Positions 33,513 through 42,333 of a DNA stretch of 64,000 nucleotides are shown here, piece by piece. Made by a program: the position numbers and the translations under genes. Positions within the stretch are counted from its first letter, which is position 1; the number at the start of each line of letters is the position of its first letter. The notes below the pieces were generated by a model that searched no databases, was not told the origin of the DNA, and saw nothing but the letters and a program-made list of their open reading frames with translations. Source of the DNA: Akkermansiaceae bacterium (GTDB taxonomy: Bacteria > Verrucomicrobiota > Verrucomicrobiia > Verrucomicrobiales > Akkermansiaceae); the NCBI GenBank assembly GCA_015062005.1, contig SUVL01000003.1, positions 1-64,000 of the forward strand. The letters run 5' to 3'.

Positions 33513-34877
33513 ATGTGGACAGGACGTTTTTCACAGCCTACGGCAGATTTGGTATTGGAGTACGGTGAATCCGTTTCCTACGACTGGAAGCTTTATGAAC
33601 ACGACATTGCCGGCTCCACGGCGCATGCCCGCGCCCAGCTGAAAGCTGGCATGCTCACGCAGGATGAGTTCGATGCCATTGCCAACGGCCTGCAGGAGAT
33701 TCTGGCCGACATCAAGGCCGGCAACTTCAGCTGGAGCATGAAACTCGAGGATGTGCACATGAACATCGAAAGCGAGCTGACCCGCCGCATCGGGGCCCCC
33801 GGTGCCAAGCTGCACACCGCCCGCTCCCGCAATGACCAGGTAGCCACCGATACGCGCCTGTACTGCCGCGCCCAGATTGATGTGACTCTGGAGCTGCTCA
33901 AGGATATGCAGCGAGCCCTGGTGCAGAAAGCTTCCCAATATGCGGAGGTCCGCATTCCCGGTTACACCCACCTGCAGCGCGCCCAGCCGGTCACCATCGG
34001 TCACCACCTGCTGGCCTATGTGGAGATGCTGGACCGCGATGCCGCCCGCCTGGCCGATTGCCGCCGCCGCGTGAACGTGAGCCCGCTGGGCAGCGGCGCC
34101 ATTGCCGGCAGCACCATCAACCTGGACCGCGCGGGTATCGCCGCCGAGCTGGGCTTTGATTCCGTGAGCGAAAACTCCATGGATGCCATCGCCGACCGCG
34201 ACTACATCATGGAAACACTCTTCGACCTCTCCCTCATCGGCACCCATCTTTCCCGCCTGAGCGAAGACCTGGTGCTGTGGAGCAGCGCTGAGTTCGGCTA
34301 CTGCACACTGAGCGATGCCCACACCACGGGCTCCAGCCTCATGCCGCAGAAGAAGAACCCGGACGTGTGCGAGCTGACCCGCGGCAAGAGCGGCCGGCTG
34401 TACGGCAACCTGGTGAGCGTGATGGTGGCCGTGAAGGGGCTGCCCCTCACCTACAACCGCGACCTGCAGGAAGACAAGGAGCCCCTCTTCGATTCCTTCG
34501 AGACGGTGAGCCTTGCCCTGCGTGTGAATGCCGAGATGGTGGCTGCCATGCGCATCAACCCCGACCGCTGCGCCGCCGCTGTGAGCGACCCCCTGCTCCT
34601 CGCCACCGACCTGGCCGATTACCTGGTGCGCCGCGGCGTGCCCTTCCGCAAGGCTCATGAGCTCGTGGGCAAGGCTGTGGCAGTCTCCGTGGGTACCGGC
34701 ACCCCGCTCAATGAACTGAGCCTGGAGGAGTTCAAGGAAATCTCCCCGGAATACGGCGAGGACGTACACGAGGTGTTCAACCTGGACCGCGCTTTCTCCC
34801 TGCGCACTAATCCCGGTGCCCCCAGTGCAGACAACACCGCCCGCCGTATCGCCTACTGGCAGAACAAACTCGCCTGA
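33513..34877 (+). CDS. argH: Argininosuccinate lyase
   Basis: Final enzyme of arginine biosynthesis, cleaving argininosuccinate to arginine and fumarate. The 454 residues show the fumarase/aspartase-superfamily blocks: ARSRNDQVATDTRLY, GYTHLQRAQPVTIGHHLLAY (catalytic His), ENSMDAIADRDY and the signature GSSLMPQKKNPDVCELTRGK with the catalytic serine. Start MWTGRF (ATG 33513) is typical of the family and fits the promoter; the ORF track's 33459 adds 18 unlikely residues. A hairpin terminator follows, so it appears to be a single-gene unit. Confidence 0.95.
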   Translation: MWTGRFSQPTADLVLEYGESVSYDWKLYEHDIAGSTAHARAQLKAGMLTQDEFDAIANGLQEILADIKAGNFSWSMKLEDVHMNIESELTRRIGAPGAKLHTARSRNDQVATDTRLYCRAQIDVTLELLKDMQRALVQKASQYAEVRIPGYTHLQRAQPVTIGHHLLAYVEMLDRDAARLADCRRRVNVSPLGSGAIAGSTINLDRAGIAAELGFDSVSENSMDAIADRDYIMETLFDLSLIGTHLSRLSEDLVLWSSAEFGYCTLSDAHTTGSSLMPQKKNPDVCELTRGKSGRLYGNLVSVMVAVKGLPLTYNRDLQEDKEPLFDSFETVSLALRVNAEMVAAMRINPDRCAAAVSDPLLLATDLADYLVRRGVPFRKAHELVGKAVAVSVGTGTPLNELSLEEFKEISPEYGEDVHEVFNLDRAFSLRTNPGAPSADNTARRIAYWQNKLA

Positions 34878-34902
34878 TAAACCAGATGATACTTTTCTAA
34901 CA

Positions 34903-34938
34903 ACACAGTGCTCACCCCTATTGGTGGGCACTGTGTTT
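34903..34938 (+). terminator. Terminator of argH
   Basis: Stem acacagtgctcaccc/ggtgggcactgtgt with a short loop and a brief T-run. Confidence 0.7.
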
Positions 34939-35041
34939 AAGTCTGGCCCAGAGTGCGGATTCTTCCACGCAATACGGTTTTTAAGCTTGCCTTTTCTACT
35001 GCAAAAATGCAGTATAGAGACATCTTCCCTATTCTTTTCTG

Positions 35042-36532
35042 ATGAATACAACAACAACCAAAATCGGTCTTATTCAAACAGCCCCGCTACCCGGAGATTT
35101 TTCCAACAACCTGCGCGCCATTGTGCAAGGGTACCGGGAATGTCTGGAGCACGGTGCTGATATTGTCATTGCCCCTGCGGCAGCCCTGTGCGGGCTGGAA
35201 CCACGCAGTCTGGCATCGCGACGCTCCTTCATCGCCCAGACCCGGGCTGCCCTGGATACCCTTTCACGAGAGCTGGGCAATGCCCCGCTCCTGCTGGCCG
35301 CATACACCATGATGGTGAACGATGATGAAATATACGTGGGTCTTGTCGGCGAGGATGATGAGATGGATGCCTCCATGCAGGAAAAAGACCAGAGCGTCAT
35401 TCTGACTCCATACCTGCTTGAAAAGGATTGCGTCACTGAACTGGAGAACTGCAGCACGGTCACTATTAACGGCAAAACCTACTTCACCGAAACCAGCGAT
35501 GAAGAACTCCTGCCGGACGAGGAATTTGATTTCATGGTGCGTCTGCCGAATAATCCCTGGTACGCCGGGGCCGCAAGAGACGATGCAGAAACCCGGAAAT
35601 GGGAAGCGCGCATGTCCGGCACCACCGTCATCTGCTGCCGTCCGGTCGGCACCGTGGGGGGCAATGTATACGGCGGCGGCTCTGGAGTATATAGTGCAGA
35701 AGGGCAGACTCTCCTGCGCCTGCCCTTCTTTGAAAGCGCAGCAAAAGTCGTAGACATAGCCCGCACGGCAGCGCCGGTGCTGAACCTGCCGGAGGCGGAG
35801 GAACTACTGACCAGTGCGCTGGAACGCGGCATCCGGGACAACGTGCGCAACAATTGCTTCAGCGGGGTATGCATTCCACTGGATCACCCACACTCAGCCC
35901 TGCTTGGAGTCCTCTGCGTGGAAGCCCTCGGTGCAGCCAACGTGTGCGGCATCACCTTTGAGGCCGATGCTTCCCTTGCCGACAAGCTCGGAATCAACTG
36001 CTTCCGCCCCCATACAGAGGAACTGGCAGCGGCTGCAAAAGCAGCACTCGGCGGAGAGGAATCCGCAGCGCTGACGGAACGGCTCCGTAGTGCCATTGCC
36101 ATCACTCACGCGGAATCCCGCGGCATGATGTACTGCAGCCCGCTGGGGCGCCGTGAAATCATGCTTGGGGAATTCCATATGTATGGTCTGAGCGCCGGGC
36201 ACCTGGCACCGCTTGGCAATCTGTATGATGTGGATATCTACCTGCTCAGCGAGCGTTTCCGCGAGGAATACAGCGACGTATTCGGCAGCATAACCGAACC
36301 GCCGCACGGAGTCACCAACCGCATCATCCACGAACTGGCCGACCTCAACACCCCCCCCTCAGTTCTGGTGAGGGAAGAAATGAACTACCTCTTCAAGGAA
36401 AACGATGTGAGACTGATACAGCGTAAGCTGATGGCATCGGCCATCAAGCGCACGCAGCTTCCCATCATCCTGCATGTTGATGCACCGATTGAGCAGCTGT
36501 CATTTCCGCTAGCCAACCGGCTCAACGACTAA
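35042..36532 (+). CDS. NAD synthetase (NadE)-like protein with degenerate active sites
   Basis: This 496-residue protein has the layout of glutamine-dependent NAD synthetase: an N-terminal nitrilase-like domain and a C-terminal synthetase domain. Both active sites look lost. The nitrilase glutamate of the PELALTGYPPEDL-type motif is Ala46 (APAAALCGLEPRSL), and no KxxLP lysine or CEDxW cysteine motif is seen. The ATP loop SGGxDS is replaced by PLDHPHSA (279-286), and the TGNKSE-type segment reads SPLGRRE. The overall frame is intact, with GGNVYGGGSGVY and YDVDIYLLSERF retained. It may be a regulatory or structural paralogue. A true nadE should be elsewhere. Confidence 0.75.
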   Translation: MNTTTTKIGLIQTAPLPGDFSNNLRAIVQGYRECLEHGADIVIAPAAALCGLEPRSLASRRSFIAQTRAALDTLSRELGNAPLLLAAYTMMVNDDEIYVGLVGEDDEMDASMQEKDQSVILTPYLLEKDCVTELENCSTVTINGKTYFTETSDEELLPDEEFDFMVRLPNNPWYAGAARDDAETRKWEARMSGTTVICCRPVGTVGGNVYGGGSGVYSAEGQTLLRLPFFESAAKVVDIARTAAPVLNLPEAEELLTSALERGIRDNVRNNCFSGVCIPLDHPHSALLGVLCVEALGAANVCGITFEADASLADKLGINCFRPHTEELAAAAKAALGGEESAALTERLRSAIAITHAESRGMMYCSPLGRREIMLGEFHMYGLSAGHLAPLGNLYDVDIYLLSERFREEYSDVFGSITEPPHGVTNRIIHELADLNTPPSVLVREEMNYLFKENDVRLIQRKLMASAIKRTQLPIILHVDAPIEQLSFPLANRLND

Positions 36533-36557
36533 TCATTAGGTATAAGTTATTGAATAA

Positions 36558-36597
36558 CATGAGGGTATGCAGCATCCACACGCTACATACCCTCATG
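36558..36597 (+). promoter_or_regulatory. Perfect 12-bp hairpin covering the start codon region
   Basis: catgagggtatg (36558-36569) pairs exactly with cataccctcatg (36586-36597) around a 16-base loop. The second arm contains ATG 36595 and the first contains the in-frame ATG 36559. A TATAAG-like -10 lies just upstream (36541-36546), so the hairpin would be at the very 5' end of the mRNA and could limit access to the start codon. Confidence 0.6.
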
Positions 36598-36903
36598 AAA
36601 AGCAAAAACCTGACCAGATACACCTACGAAAACACCGACTTCCAGGGTTGGAGAGTAAGTATCCAGCGCTGTGGCCGTATCATCACCCGCTATTTTTCGG
36701 ACCTACAGTACGGCTCTGAAGAAGAATCGAAAGCAGCAGCCATCGAATACCGCGACAGGGTGTTTGCCAACATGTCACAGCACCGCAATGACCTGCCGGA
36801 ATACATGGACCTGGAGCTGGAGCATGTGCAACAGCTGCTCAGGGAAAAAGGAGCAGGTCTTAATCCTCATCGTGGTCAATCTCGCGGAGCTTCTCGCGCT
36901 TAG
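36595..36903 (+). CDS. Small AP2-like basic protein
   Basis: A 102-residue protein. The segment FQGWRVSIQRCGRIITRYFSDLQYGSEEESKAAAIEYRDRVFA resembles the AP2/integrase-type DNA-binding fold, in which a three-stranded sheet (GWRxxIxxxGxxxxxxFS) is followed by a helix rich in alanine. It may bind DNA, but this is inferred from pattern only. Possible starts are ATG 36595 (used here), ATG 36559 or TTG 36550; the start region lies in a hairpin. The last 44 bases overlap tail-to-tail with the next gene. Confidence 0.55.
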   Translation: MKSKNLTRYTYENTDFQGWRVSIQRCGRIITRYFSDLQYGSEEESKAAAIEYRDRVFANMSQHRNDLPEYMDLELEHVQQLLREKGAGLNPHRGQSRGASRA

Positions 36904-37294
36904 CTCGCTGGGCCTCAGGTGAATCCAGCACCTGGGGAGCCAGCAGTGCCTTCAGCTCCCCATTACTGAAGAACCCGGCATTCTTCAGGCGGGCAAACTG
37001 CAAGGCCAGGCGCTCCAGTTCATCCACAAGAGGCTGCTTGACACCGGGGGTGTTATCAATGTAGAGCCAGAGCTCTTTCTGATCCACCTCCATGAGTGAT
37101 TTCAACGCCGCGAGACTGGAGCGCAACTCCTCCAGTGCCGCGGGAACATCCTCAGCCATCTGCATCCGGGTAAGCGCTGCCGTCTCCTGCTCCAGGGCAG
37201 CAGCCAGACGGTCGCACACTTCCGCCATCGGGTCAGTTTCGGCAGCATAGAGTGCCGTCGTTGCGAGGAGTACGGGAACCAGAGTCTTGAACAT
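36860..37294 (-). CDS. Small secreted helical protein of unknown function
   Basis: A 144-residue protein with a clear signal peptide (MFKTLVPVLLATTALYA, cut before AETDP) followed by almost entirely helical, charged sequence ending in an acidic tail (REIDHDED). The family is not recognised. It resembles the small helical exported proteins at 56195 and 56602 in design. Its promoter is close to consensus and leaderless. Confidence 0.65.
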   Translation of the reverse strand: MFKTLVPVLLATTALYAAETDPMAEVCDRLAAALEQETAALTRMQMAEDVPAALEELRSSLAALKSLMEVDQKELWLYIDNTPGVKQPLVDELERLALQFARLKNAGFFSNGELKALLAPQVLDSPEAQRAKREKLREIDHDED

Positions 37295-37300
37295 GCTGTC

Positions 37301-37330
37301 ATTCTAGGCTTTTCCCCGGGTGAATGTCAA
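37301..37330 (-). promoter_or_regulatory. Promoter of the secreted helical protein gene, leaderless type
   Basis: On the minus strand: TTGACA (37325-37330), 18 bases, TAGAAT (37301-37306), then gacagc and ATG 37294. One of the clearest cases in the window. Confidence 0.8.
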
Positions 37331-37369
37331 GCAAAGAGCTGCCGGAAGCCTTAATTTGTGCTTTTCTTC

Positions 37370-37398
37370 GTGACAAATTGAAGCATATGCGCTAGTAT
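37370..37398 (+). promoter_or_regulatory. Promoter of kdsB-uppS
   Basis: GTGACA (37370-37375), 17 bases, TAGTAT (37393-37398). The leader to ATG 37430 is about 25 bases, without a Shine-Dalgarno sequence but containing the small palindrome aggaaaccacctgtttctttcct. Confidence 0.5.
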
Positions 37399-37429
37399 AG
37401 ACGCACAGGAAACCACCTGTTTCTTTCCT

Positions 37430-38251
37430 ATGTCACAGTCCATTCTCATCGTAATTCCCGCCCGTTATGCCTCCACCCGCCTGCCCGGCAAACCCCTGGT
37501 CAAGATTGCCGGGGTGGAAATGATTAAGCGCGTGGCCGACATTGCAGCCTCCATCTGCCGACACAACGAGAACTGCAGCTACGTGGTCGCCACGGATGAC
37601 CAGCGCATCGTTGACTACTGTCAAGGGGTAGACGTGCCCGTAGTAATGACAGCCGAGACCTGCCGCAGCGGCACGGAACGCTGCTGGGATGCCGTGAGCC
37701 AGCAGGCCACCGCCCCGGATTTCATCGTGAACCTGCAGGGCGATAACCCGCTGTGCCCGCCCTGGGTGATTCAACAGCTCATCGATGAATGGAAAGCCTG
37801 CCCGGCAGACGTGTTCACCCCCTGCATCCACCTGGACTGGGCGGAATACGACCGCCTTGTGGAGTCCAAGAAGACGACCCCCTACAGCGGCACCACCGTA
37901 CTGGTGGACAAGAACGGCTATGCCCTCGCCTTCTCCAAGAGCACCATTCCTGCCATCCGCAAGCCGGAAAAGGCCCGCGAAACCATGGAGAAAAGCCCGG
38001 TACGCCGCCACGTGGGGCTCTACGCCTACACCTACACCGCCCTCAAAAACTATTTCGAGCTGCCGGAGGGCGACTACGAAAAGGGCTGCGTAGAAGGCCT
38101 GGAGCAGATGCGTTTCCTCTACAACGGCCTGCGCGTCAAGATGGTGGAAGTGAACTACCGCGGACGCAAGACGACCAGCGGCGTTGACTCCCCCGAAGAC
38201 GTGGCCCGCGTAGAAGCCATCCTGGCCGAATACGGTGAGTACGAGCTGTAA
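37430..38251 (+). CDS. kdsB: 3-deoxy-manno-octulosonate cytidylyltransferase
   Basis: CMP-Kdo synthetase, which activates Kdo for lipopolysaccharide inner-core assembly; its presence indicates a Gram-negative outer membrane. In 273 residues it has IPARYASTRLPGKPL at the N-terminus, VVATDD, FIVNLQGDNPL (the usual QGDEP has Asn here) and a C-terminal GVDSPEDVARVEAIL. uppS follows 6 bases downstream. Confidence 0.9.
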   Translation: MSQSILIVIPARYASTRLPGKPLVKIAGVEMIKRVADIAASICRHNENCSYVVATDDQRIVDYCQGVDVPVVMTAETCRSGTERCWDAVSQQATAPDFIVNLQGDNPLCPPWVIQQLIDEWKACPADVFTPCIHLDWAEYDRLVESKKTTPYSGTTVLVDKNGYALAFSKSTIPAIRKPEKARETMEKSPVRRHVGLYAYTYTALKNYFELPEGDYEKGCVEGLEQMRFLYNGLRVKMVEVNYRGRKTTSGVDSPEDVARVEAILAEYGEYEL

Positions 38252-38257
38252 TTGCGC

Positions 38258-38959
38258 ATGAGCCAGGTTCCCGAGCATATCGCCATCATCATGGATGGCA
38301 ACGGCCGCTGGGCCAAACAGAAAGGTATTCTCCGCGCTAAGGGGCACGAGGAAGGTGGGCGCTCAGTGCAGCGCGCGCTGGATTTGTGCCGCGAACACGG
38401 GGTAAAGTGGCTCACGTTGTACGCCTTTTCCACCGAAAACTGGGGACGTTCAGCCCTGGAGGTCAACGCCCTCATGCACCTGCTGGATAAATACCTGAAG
38501 GAACGCACCCCGGAAATGATGGAGAAGAACGTGCGGCTGCACGCCATCGGTGAGCTGCACATGCTGCCGGAAAACTGCCGCAGGCAGCTTCAGGCCAGCA
38601 TTGAAGCTACCAGGAACAACACCGGGGTCAACCTCGTGCTGGCGCTCTCCTACGGCTCTCGCCAGGAAATCACAGCAGCTGTGCGCCACCTGGCCGAACA
38701 GGTGAAAACCGGTTCTCTGCAGCCGGAGGATATCACGCCGGAAACCATCGCCACCCATCTCTACACCGCCGGAATGCCGGACCCGGACCTGCTCATCCGC
38801 ACCAGCGGCGAAATGCGCATCTCCAACTACCTGCTCTGGCAAATCAGCTATGCGGAGATTTTCGTAACGGACGTCCTCTGGCCGGATTTCGGCCGCAAGG
38901 AGTTCGAAGAAGCACTGGCAGAATACGCCCGCCGCGAACGCCGCTACGGCAAACGCTGA
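38258..38959 (+). CDS. uppS: Isoprenyl transferase (undecaprenyl diphosphate synthase)
   Basis: Cis-prenyltransferase making the C55 carrier lipid for cell wall and surface polysaccharides. The 233 residues show IAIIMDGNGRWAKQKG (catalytic Asp), GHEEGGRSV, LTLYAFSTENWGRS, the RTSGEMRISNYLLWQISYAEIFV motif and a C-terminal FEEALAEYARRERRYG. ATG 38258 is chosen over the TTG at 38252. It shares a transcript with kdsB and is closed by a terminator. Confidence 0.95.
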   Translation: MSQVPEHIAIIMDGNGRWAKQKGILRAKGHEEGGRSVQRALDLCREHGVKWLTLYAFSTENWGRSALEVNALMHLLDKYLKERTPEMMEKNVRLHAIGELHMLPENCRRQLQASIEATRNNTGVNLVLALSYGSRQEITAAVRHLAEQVKTGSLQPEDITPETIATHLYTAGMPDPDLLIRTSGEMRISNYLLWQISYAEIFVTDVLWPDFGRKEFEEALAEYARRERRYGKR

Positions 38960-38982
38960 CCGCCGCTCCACCTCATTTTCCG

Positions 38983-39017
38983 CAAGCCAGTTCCCCAGCA
39001 TGGGAAACTGGCTTTTT
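38983..39017 (+). terminator. Terminator of kdsB-uppS
   Basis: Hairpin agccagttcccc/tgggaaactggct with a short loop, followed by ttttt. Confidence 0.85.
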
Positions 39018-39072
39018 GCTTTGAAGCATACTACGCCGCGTGAAATTCACGATTCGCATGCGTGCTTCTAGC

Positions 39073-39101
39073 TTGAAATGCCGCATGATATATGATAAAA
39101 T
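39073..39101 (+). promoter_or_regulatory. Promoter of parC
   Basis: TTGAAA (39073-39078), 17 bases, TAAAAT (39096-39101), 11 bases before ATG 39113. This places the transcription start downstream of the ATG at 39092 given in the ORF track. Confidence 0.55.
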
Positions 39102-39112
39102 CCGCGCAATCC

Positions 39113-41293
39113 ATGAGCAAAGAAATCACACCCGTATACCTGCAGGAAAACCCGAGTCTTATTCAACGGATGTTCGGCGATTACTATCTGGAATACGCAT
39201 CGTATGTGATTCTGGAGCGCGCCGTTCCCCATATCATTGACGGCTTGAAACCCGTGCAGCGCCGTATTCTGCACTCCATGGAGCGCATGGACGACGGGCG
39301 GTACAACAAGGTGGCCAATATTGTGGGCGATACGATGAAGTACCACCCGCATGGCGATGCCTCCATCGGCAGTGCGCTGGTCACCCTGGGGCAGAAAGGG
39401 CTGCTCATCGACCCGCAGGGTAACTGGGGCAACATCCTCACCGGCGATGCCGCCGCCGCCCCGCGATACATAGAGGCCCGCCTCTCCCAATTTGCCAAGG
39501 ATGTGGTCTACAGCCCGAAGGTGACGGAATGGAAGCTCAGCTACGATGGCCGCAACAAGGAACCCGTAGCCCTGCCGGTGAAGTTTCCGCTGCTGCTGGC
39601 GCAGGGGGCGCTGGGTATTGCCGTGGGCATGAACTGCCTCATCCTGCCGCATAATTTCAACGAACTGATTGAAGCCGCCATCCACTACCTGCGAGGCGAG
39701 GACTTTGAACTCTACCCAGACTTCCCCACCGGTGGCCTGCTCGATGTGAGCGGCTACAACGACGGCACCGGCAACAGCCGCCTGCGCTGCCGCGCCAAAC
39801 TGGACACCAGCACCAAAAAGATCATCCGCATCACGGAAATCCCCCACGGCACCACCACGGAATCCGTCATCCAGAGCATCGAGAATGCCATGGAGAAAGG
39901 TAAGCTGAAGGTCGCAAAGATTGAGGACAACACTGCCGCCACCGCGGATATTCTGGTACATCTGCACACCGGACAGGACGTGGAAAAGACCTGCAATGCC
40001 CTCTACGCCTTCACCGAATGCCAGGTGAGCATCTCGCCCAAGGCAGTGGTCATCGTGGATAAGAAGCCCGTGTTCATGGGCGTGAGCGAGATTCTCAAAA
40101 TCAACGTCGATAACACGAAGGACACCCTGCGCCGCGAGCTGGAAGTGCAGCTGGCGGAGCTCCAGGAAAGCTGGATGCAGGCCAGTCTGGAAAAAATCTT
40201 CATCGAGAACCGCATCTACAAAGTGCTGGAAGAGAGCGAAAGCTGGGAGCAGTCCCTCACCGAGATTGAGGAACGCCTGCAACCCTTTGTGCAGGACTTC
40301 ATCCGCGCTGTCACGCGGGAGGACGTCATCCGCCTCACCGAAATCCGCATCAAGAAGATTGCCAAGTACGAAATTCACGAAGCGGAAGAGCACATCCGCG
40401 GGCTGGAGGGCGAAATCGAGCAGTGCCGCAAGAACCTGGCACAGCTCACCAGATACACCATCCGCTGGTTTGAAAAGCTCCAGAAAAAATACGGTGCCAA
40501 CTGGCCCCGCCGCACCGAACTCACCACCTTCGACACCGTCACCCGAGCCGTGGCCGCCGTGGAAAACGAGACCCTCTACATTGATGAAGAAGGCTTTGCC
40601 GGCTACGGAATCAAGAAGGGAGGCGAAGCGGTGGACAAGTGCTCCACCATGAGCGATATCCTCATCATCGACAACCAGGGGGTGCTCTCCATCCGGCGTG
40701 TGCAGGAGAAGTTCTACGTAGGCAAGAAACTGCTGCACATCAGCGTGCTGCGCCCCACGGACGACTGGGTGTTCAACATGATATACCGCGATGGCAAGGA
40801 GGGCATCACCTACGCCAAGAGATTCAAGCTGGGCGGCTTCACCCGCGACAAGGAATACCAGCTCACCCAGGGCACCAAGGGCAGCCGCGTGTTCTTCTTC
40901 ACCGTTCATAAAACGGAGGAGGAAAGCAGCGCCATGCAGGTGAATGTGTACCTGAAGAACCAACTACGCCGCCTGCGTCGCCCCATTCCCTTTGACTTCG
41001 GCAAGCTGCGCGTGAAAGGCCGCGGTGTGCTCGGCAACATCGTGACCAAGAACCAGGTGGAGCGCATCTCCCGCATTATTCCCAGCGCTGCCGGCGAGGA
41101 AGGCACCGATGCCCCCGCACCGGAGACACCCGCCACCCCGGTGGGCACCCTCAGCGCCCTGCTCGACGGCACCACCGAAGCCCCCGTTGCAGAGCCGCAG
41201 CCCCCTGCACCGGCTGCCGCCCCGCCCGCCCCCACCGATGAGCAACAGGGGCTCGATGACTCCATCCACGAGCAGATGGGCTTCGAGTTCTGA
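39113..41293 (+). CDS. parC: DNA topoisomerase IV subunit A (GyrA/ParC type)
   Basis: Type II topoisomerase A subunit, which cuts and rejoins DNA for decatenation. In 726 residues: winged-helix and tower domain with HIIDGLKPVQRRILHSM, KYHPHGDASIGSALVTLGQ, and APRYIEARLSQFA with the catalytic tyrosine (about Tyr120), a coiled-coil arm, and a shorter, divergent C-terminal domain without a clear GyrA box. It then has an Ala/Pro-rich linker and ends QGLDDSIHEQMGFEF. The absence of a GyrA box favours ParC over GyrA. No parE is adjacent. Confidence 0.82.
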   Translation: MSKEITPVYLQENPSLIQRMFGDYYLEYASYVILERAVPHIIDGLKPVQRRILHSMERMDDGRYNKVANIVGDTMKYHPHGDASIGSALVTLGQKGLLIDPQGNWGNILTGDAAAAPRYIEARLSQFAKDVVYSPKVTEWKLSYDGRNKEPVALPVKFPLLLAQGALGIAVGMNCLILPHNFNELIEAAIHYLRGEDFELYPDFPTGGLLDVSGYNDGTGNSRLRCRAKLDTSTKKIIRITEIPHGTTTESVIQSIENAMEKGKLKVAKIEDNTAATADILVHLHTGQDVEKTCNALYAFTECQVSISPKAVVIVDKKPVFMGVSEILKINVDNTKDTLRRELEVQLAELQESWMQASLEKIFIENRIYKVLEESESWEQSLTEIEERLQPFVQDFIRAVTREDVIRLTEIRIKKIAKYEIHEAEEHIRGLEGEIEQCRKNLAQLTRYTIRWFEKLQKKYGANWPRRTELTTFDTVTRAVAAVENETLYIDEEGFAGYGIKKGGEAVDKCSTMSDILIIDNQGVLSIRRVQEKFYVGKKLLHISVLRPTDDWVFNMIYRDGKEGITYAKRFKLGGFTRDKEYQLTQGTKGSRVFFFTVHKTEEESSAMQVNVYLKNQLRRLRRPIPFDFGKLRVKGRGVLGNIVTKNQVERISRIIPSAAGEEGTDAPAPETPATPVGTLSALLDGTTEAPVAEPQPPAPAAAPPAPTDEQQGLDDSIHEQMGFEF

Positions 41294-41653
41294 GCCTTCT
41301 TGCCCTGCGAATACCATCCCCCGCCCCGCTGCGGCAGCAATCCATAAAACAGCAACCACCATGTTCCTGGGCAAAAGCTCAATTTACAGCATAATCTGTA
41401 CCAGGTTCCTGGTGGTGGCAGGTTTTCCCCTCTGATATCTGATGCCGGACCTCGATTGGAATTACGAATACTGGGGGCCCCGGCAGAAATCGTGAAAATC
41501 AGCATGAGCGCGGAAAACCCCGGCTAATTGCACGTGAAGGGTGTGTATGCCCGCATTTTCATCGTGCGCACTAACTGCTTTCAACATCAGAAAAAAGAGT
41601 GGCTTTTCCGGCAAATTGTGCTATACTCAGCGCGCAACCGCAAAATTTCGCAT
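41294..41653. other. Intergenic region, 360 bases, no gene recognised
   Basis: It contains a TATACT box (41624-41629) that probably serves hisIE, with a leader of about 18 bases lacking a Shine-Dalgarno sequence. The repeated word ttcctgg(g/t) occurs at 41364 and 41405. No stable long hairpin or known RNA motif was identified by eye. Confidence 0.4.
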
Positions 41654-42268
41654 ATGACAATCGACTTCGACAAGTGCGGCGGTCTGGTTCCCGCCATTAT
41701 TCAGGATGCTGCCACGGGCAAGGTGCTCATGCTGGGCTACATGAATGAAGAATCCTTTGCCAGGACCCGGGAAACGGGACGGGTGTGCTTTTACAGCCGC
41801 AGCCGCAAATGCCTGTGGACCAAAGGCGAAACAAGCGGCAACTTCCTGGATGTGGTAAGTATCAAGGTGGATTGCGACAACGACACGCTGCTCATCCAGG
41901 CCACCCCGCATGGTCCGGTCTGCCACACCGGCACGGATACCTGCTGGGGTGAGAAAAACGAGGCCAGCCCGCTGCTTTTCCTCACCGAATTGCAGGATTT
42001 CATCAACAAACGCCACGAGGAAATGCCCGAGGGTTCCTATACCACCAGCCTCTTCCGCGACGGAGTGAACCGCATGGCCCAGAAGGTGGGCGAGGAAGCA
42101 CTCGAAGCCTGCATCGAGGCTTGCAACGGCACCGATGAGCGTCTCATCTACGAGGCCTCCGACATGTTCTACCACCTCATTGTACTGCTCACCTCCAAAG
42201 GGTTACGCATTGAGCAGGTCATCGAAGAGCTTGCCTCGCGCCACAAGCCCGGCTGGCAGAAGCACTGA
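41654..42268 (+). CDS. hisIE: Phosphoribosyl-AMP cyclohydrolase / phosphoribosyl-ATP diphosphatase
   Basis: Bifunctional enzyme for the second and third steps of histidine synthesis. The N-terminal HisI domain has VLMLGYMNEESFARTRETG, CFYSRSRKCLWTKGETSGN and zinc-binding VDCDNDTLLI with CHTGTDTCW. The C-terminal HisE domain has SYTTSLFRDGVNRMAQKVGEEALEACIEA and YEASDMFYHLIVLL. The ORF track starts at 41528; ATG 41654 gives the normal length of 204 residues. No other his gene is nearby. Confidence 0.95.
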   Translation: MTIDFDKCGGLVPAIIQDAATGKVLMLGYMNEESFARTRETGRVCFYSRSRKCLWTKGETSGNFLDVVSIKVDCDNDTLLIQATPHGPVCHTGTDTCWGEKNEASPLLFLTELQDFINKRHEEMPEGSYTTSLFRDGVNRMAQKVGEEALEACIEACNGTDERLIYEASDMFYHLIVLLTSKGLRIEQVIEELASRHKPGWQKH

Positions 42269-42297
42269 GTTTTACCAGGTCAGCTGATTTTCTCCAC

Positions 42298-42333
42298 CCT
42301 GAGGATGCCCATATCCTCAGGGATTATTTTTTT
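42298..42333 (+). terminator. Terminator of hisIE
   Basis: Perfect stem ccctgaggat/atcctcaggg with loop gccc-at, followed by attattttttt. It overlaps the stop codon of the convergent maf gene. Confidence 0.9.
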
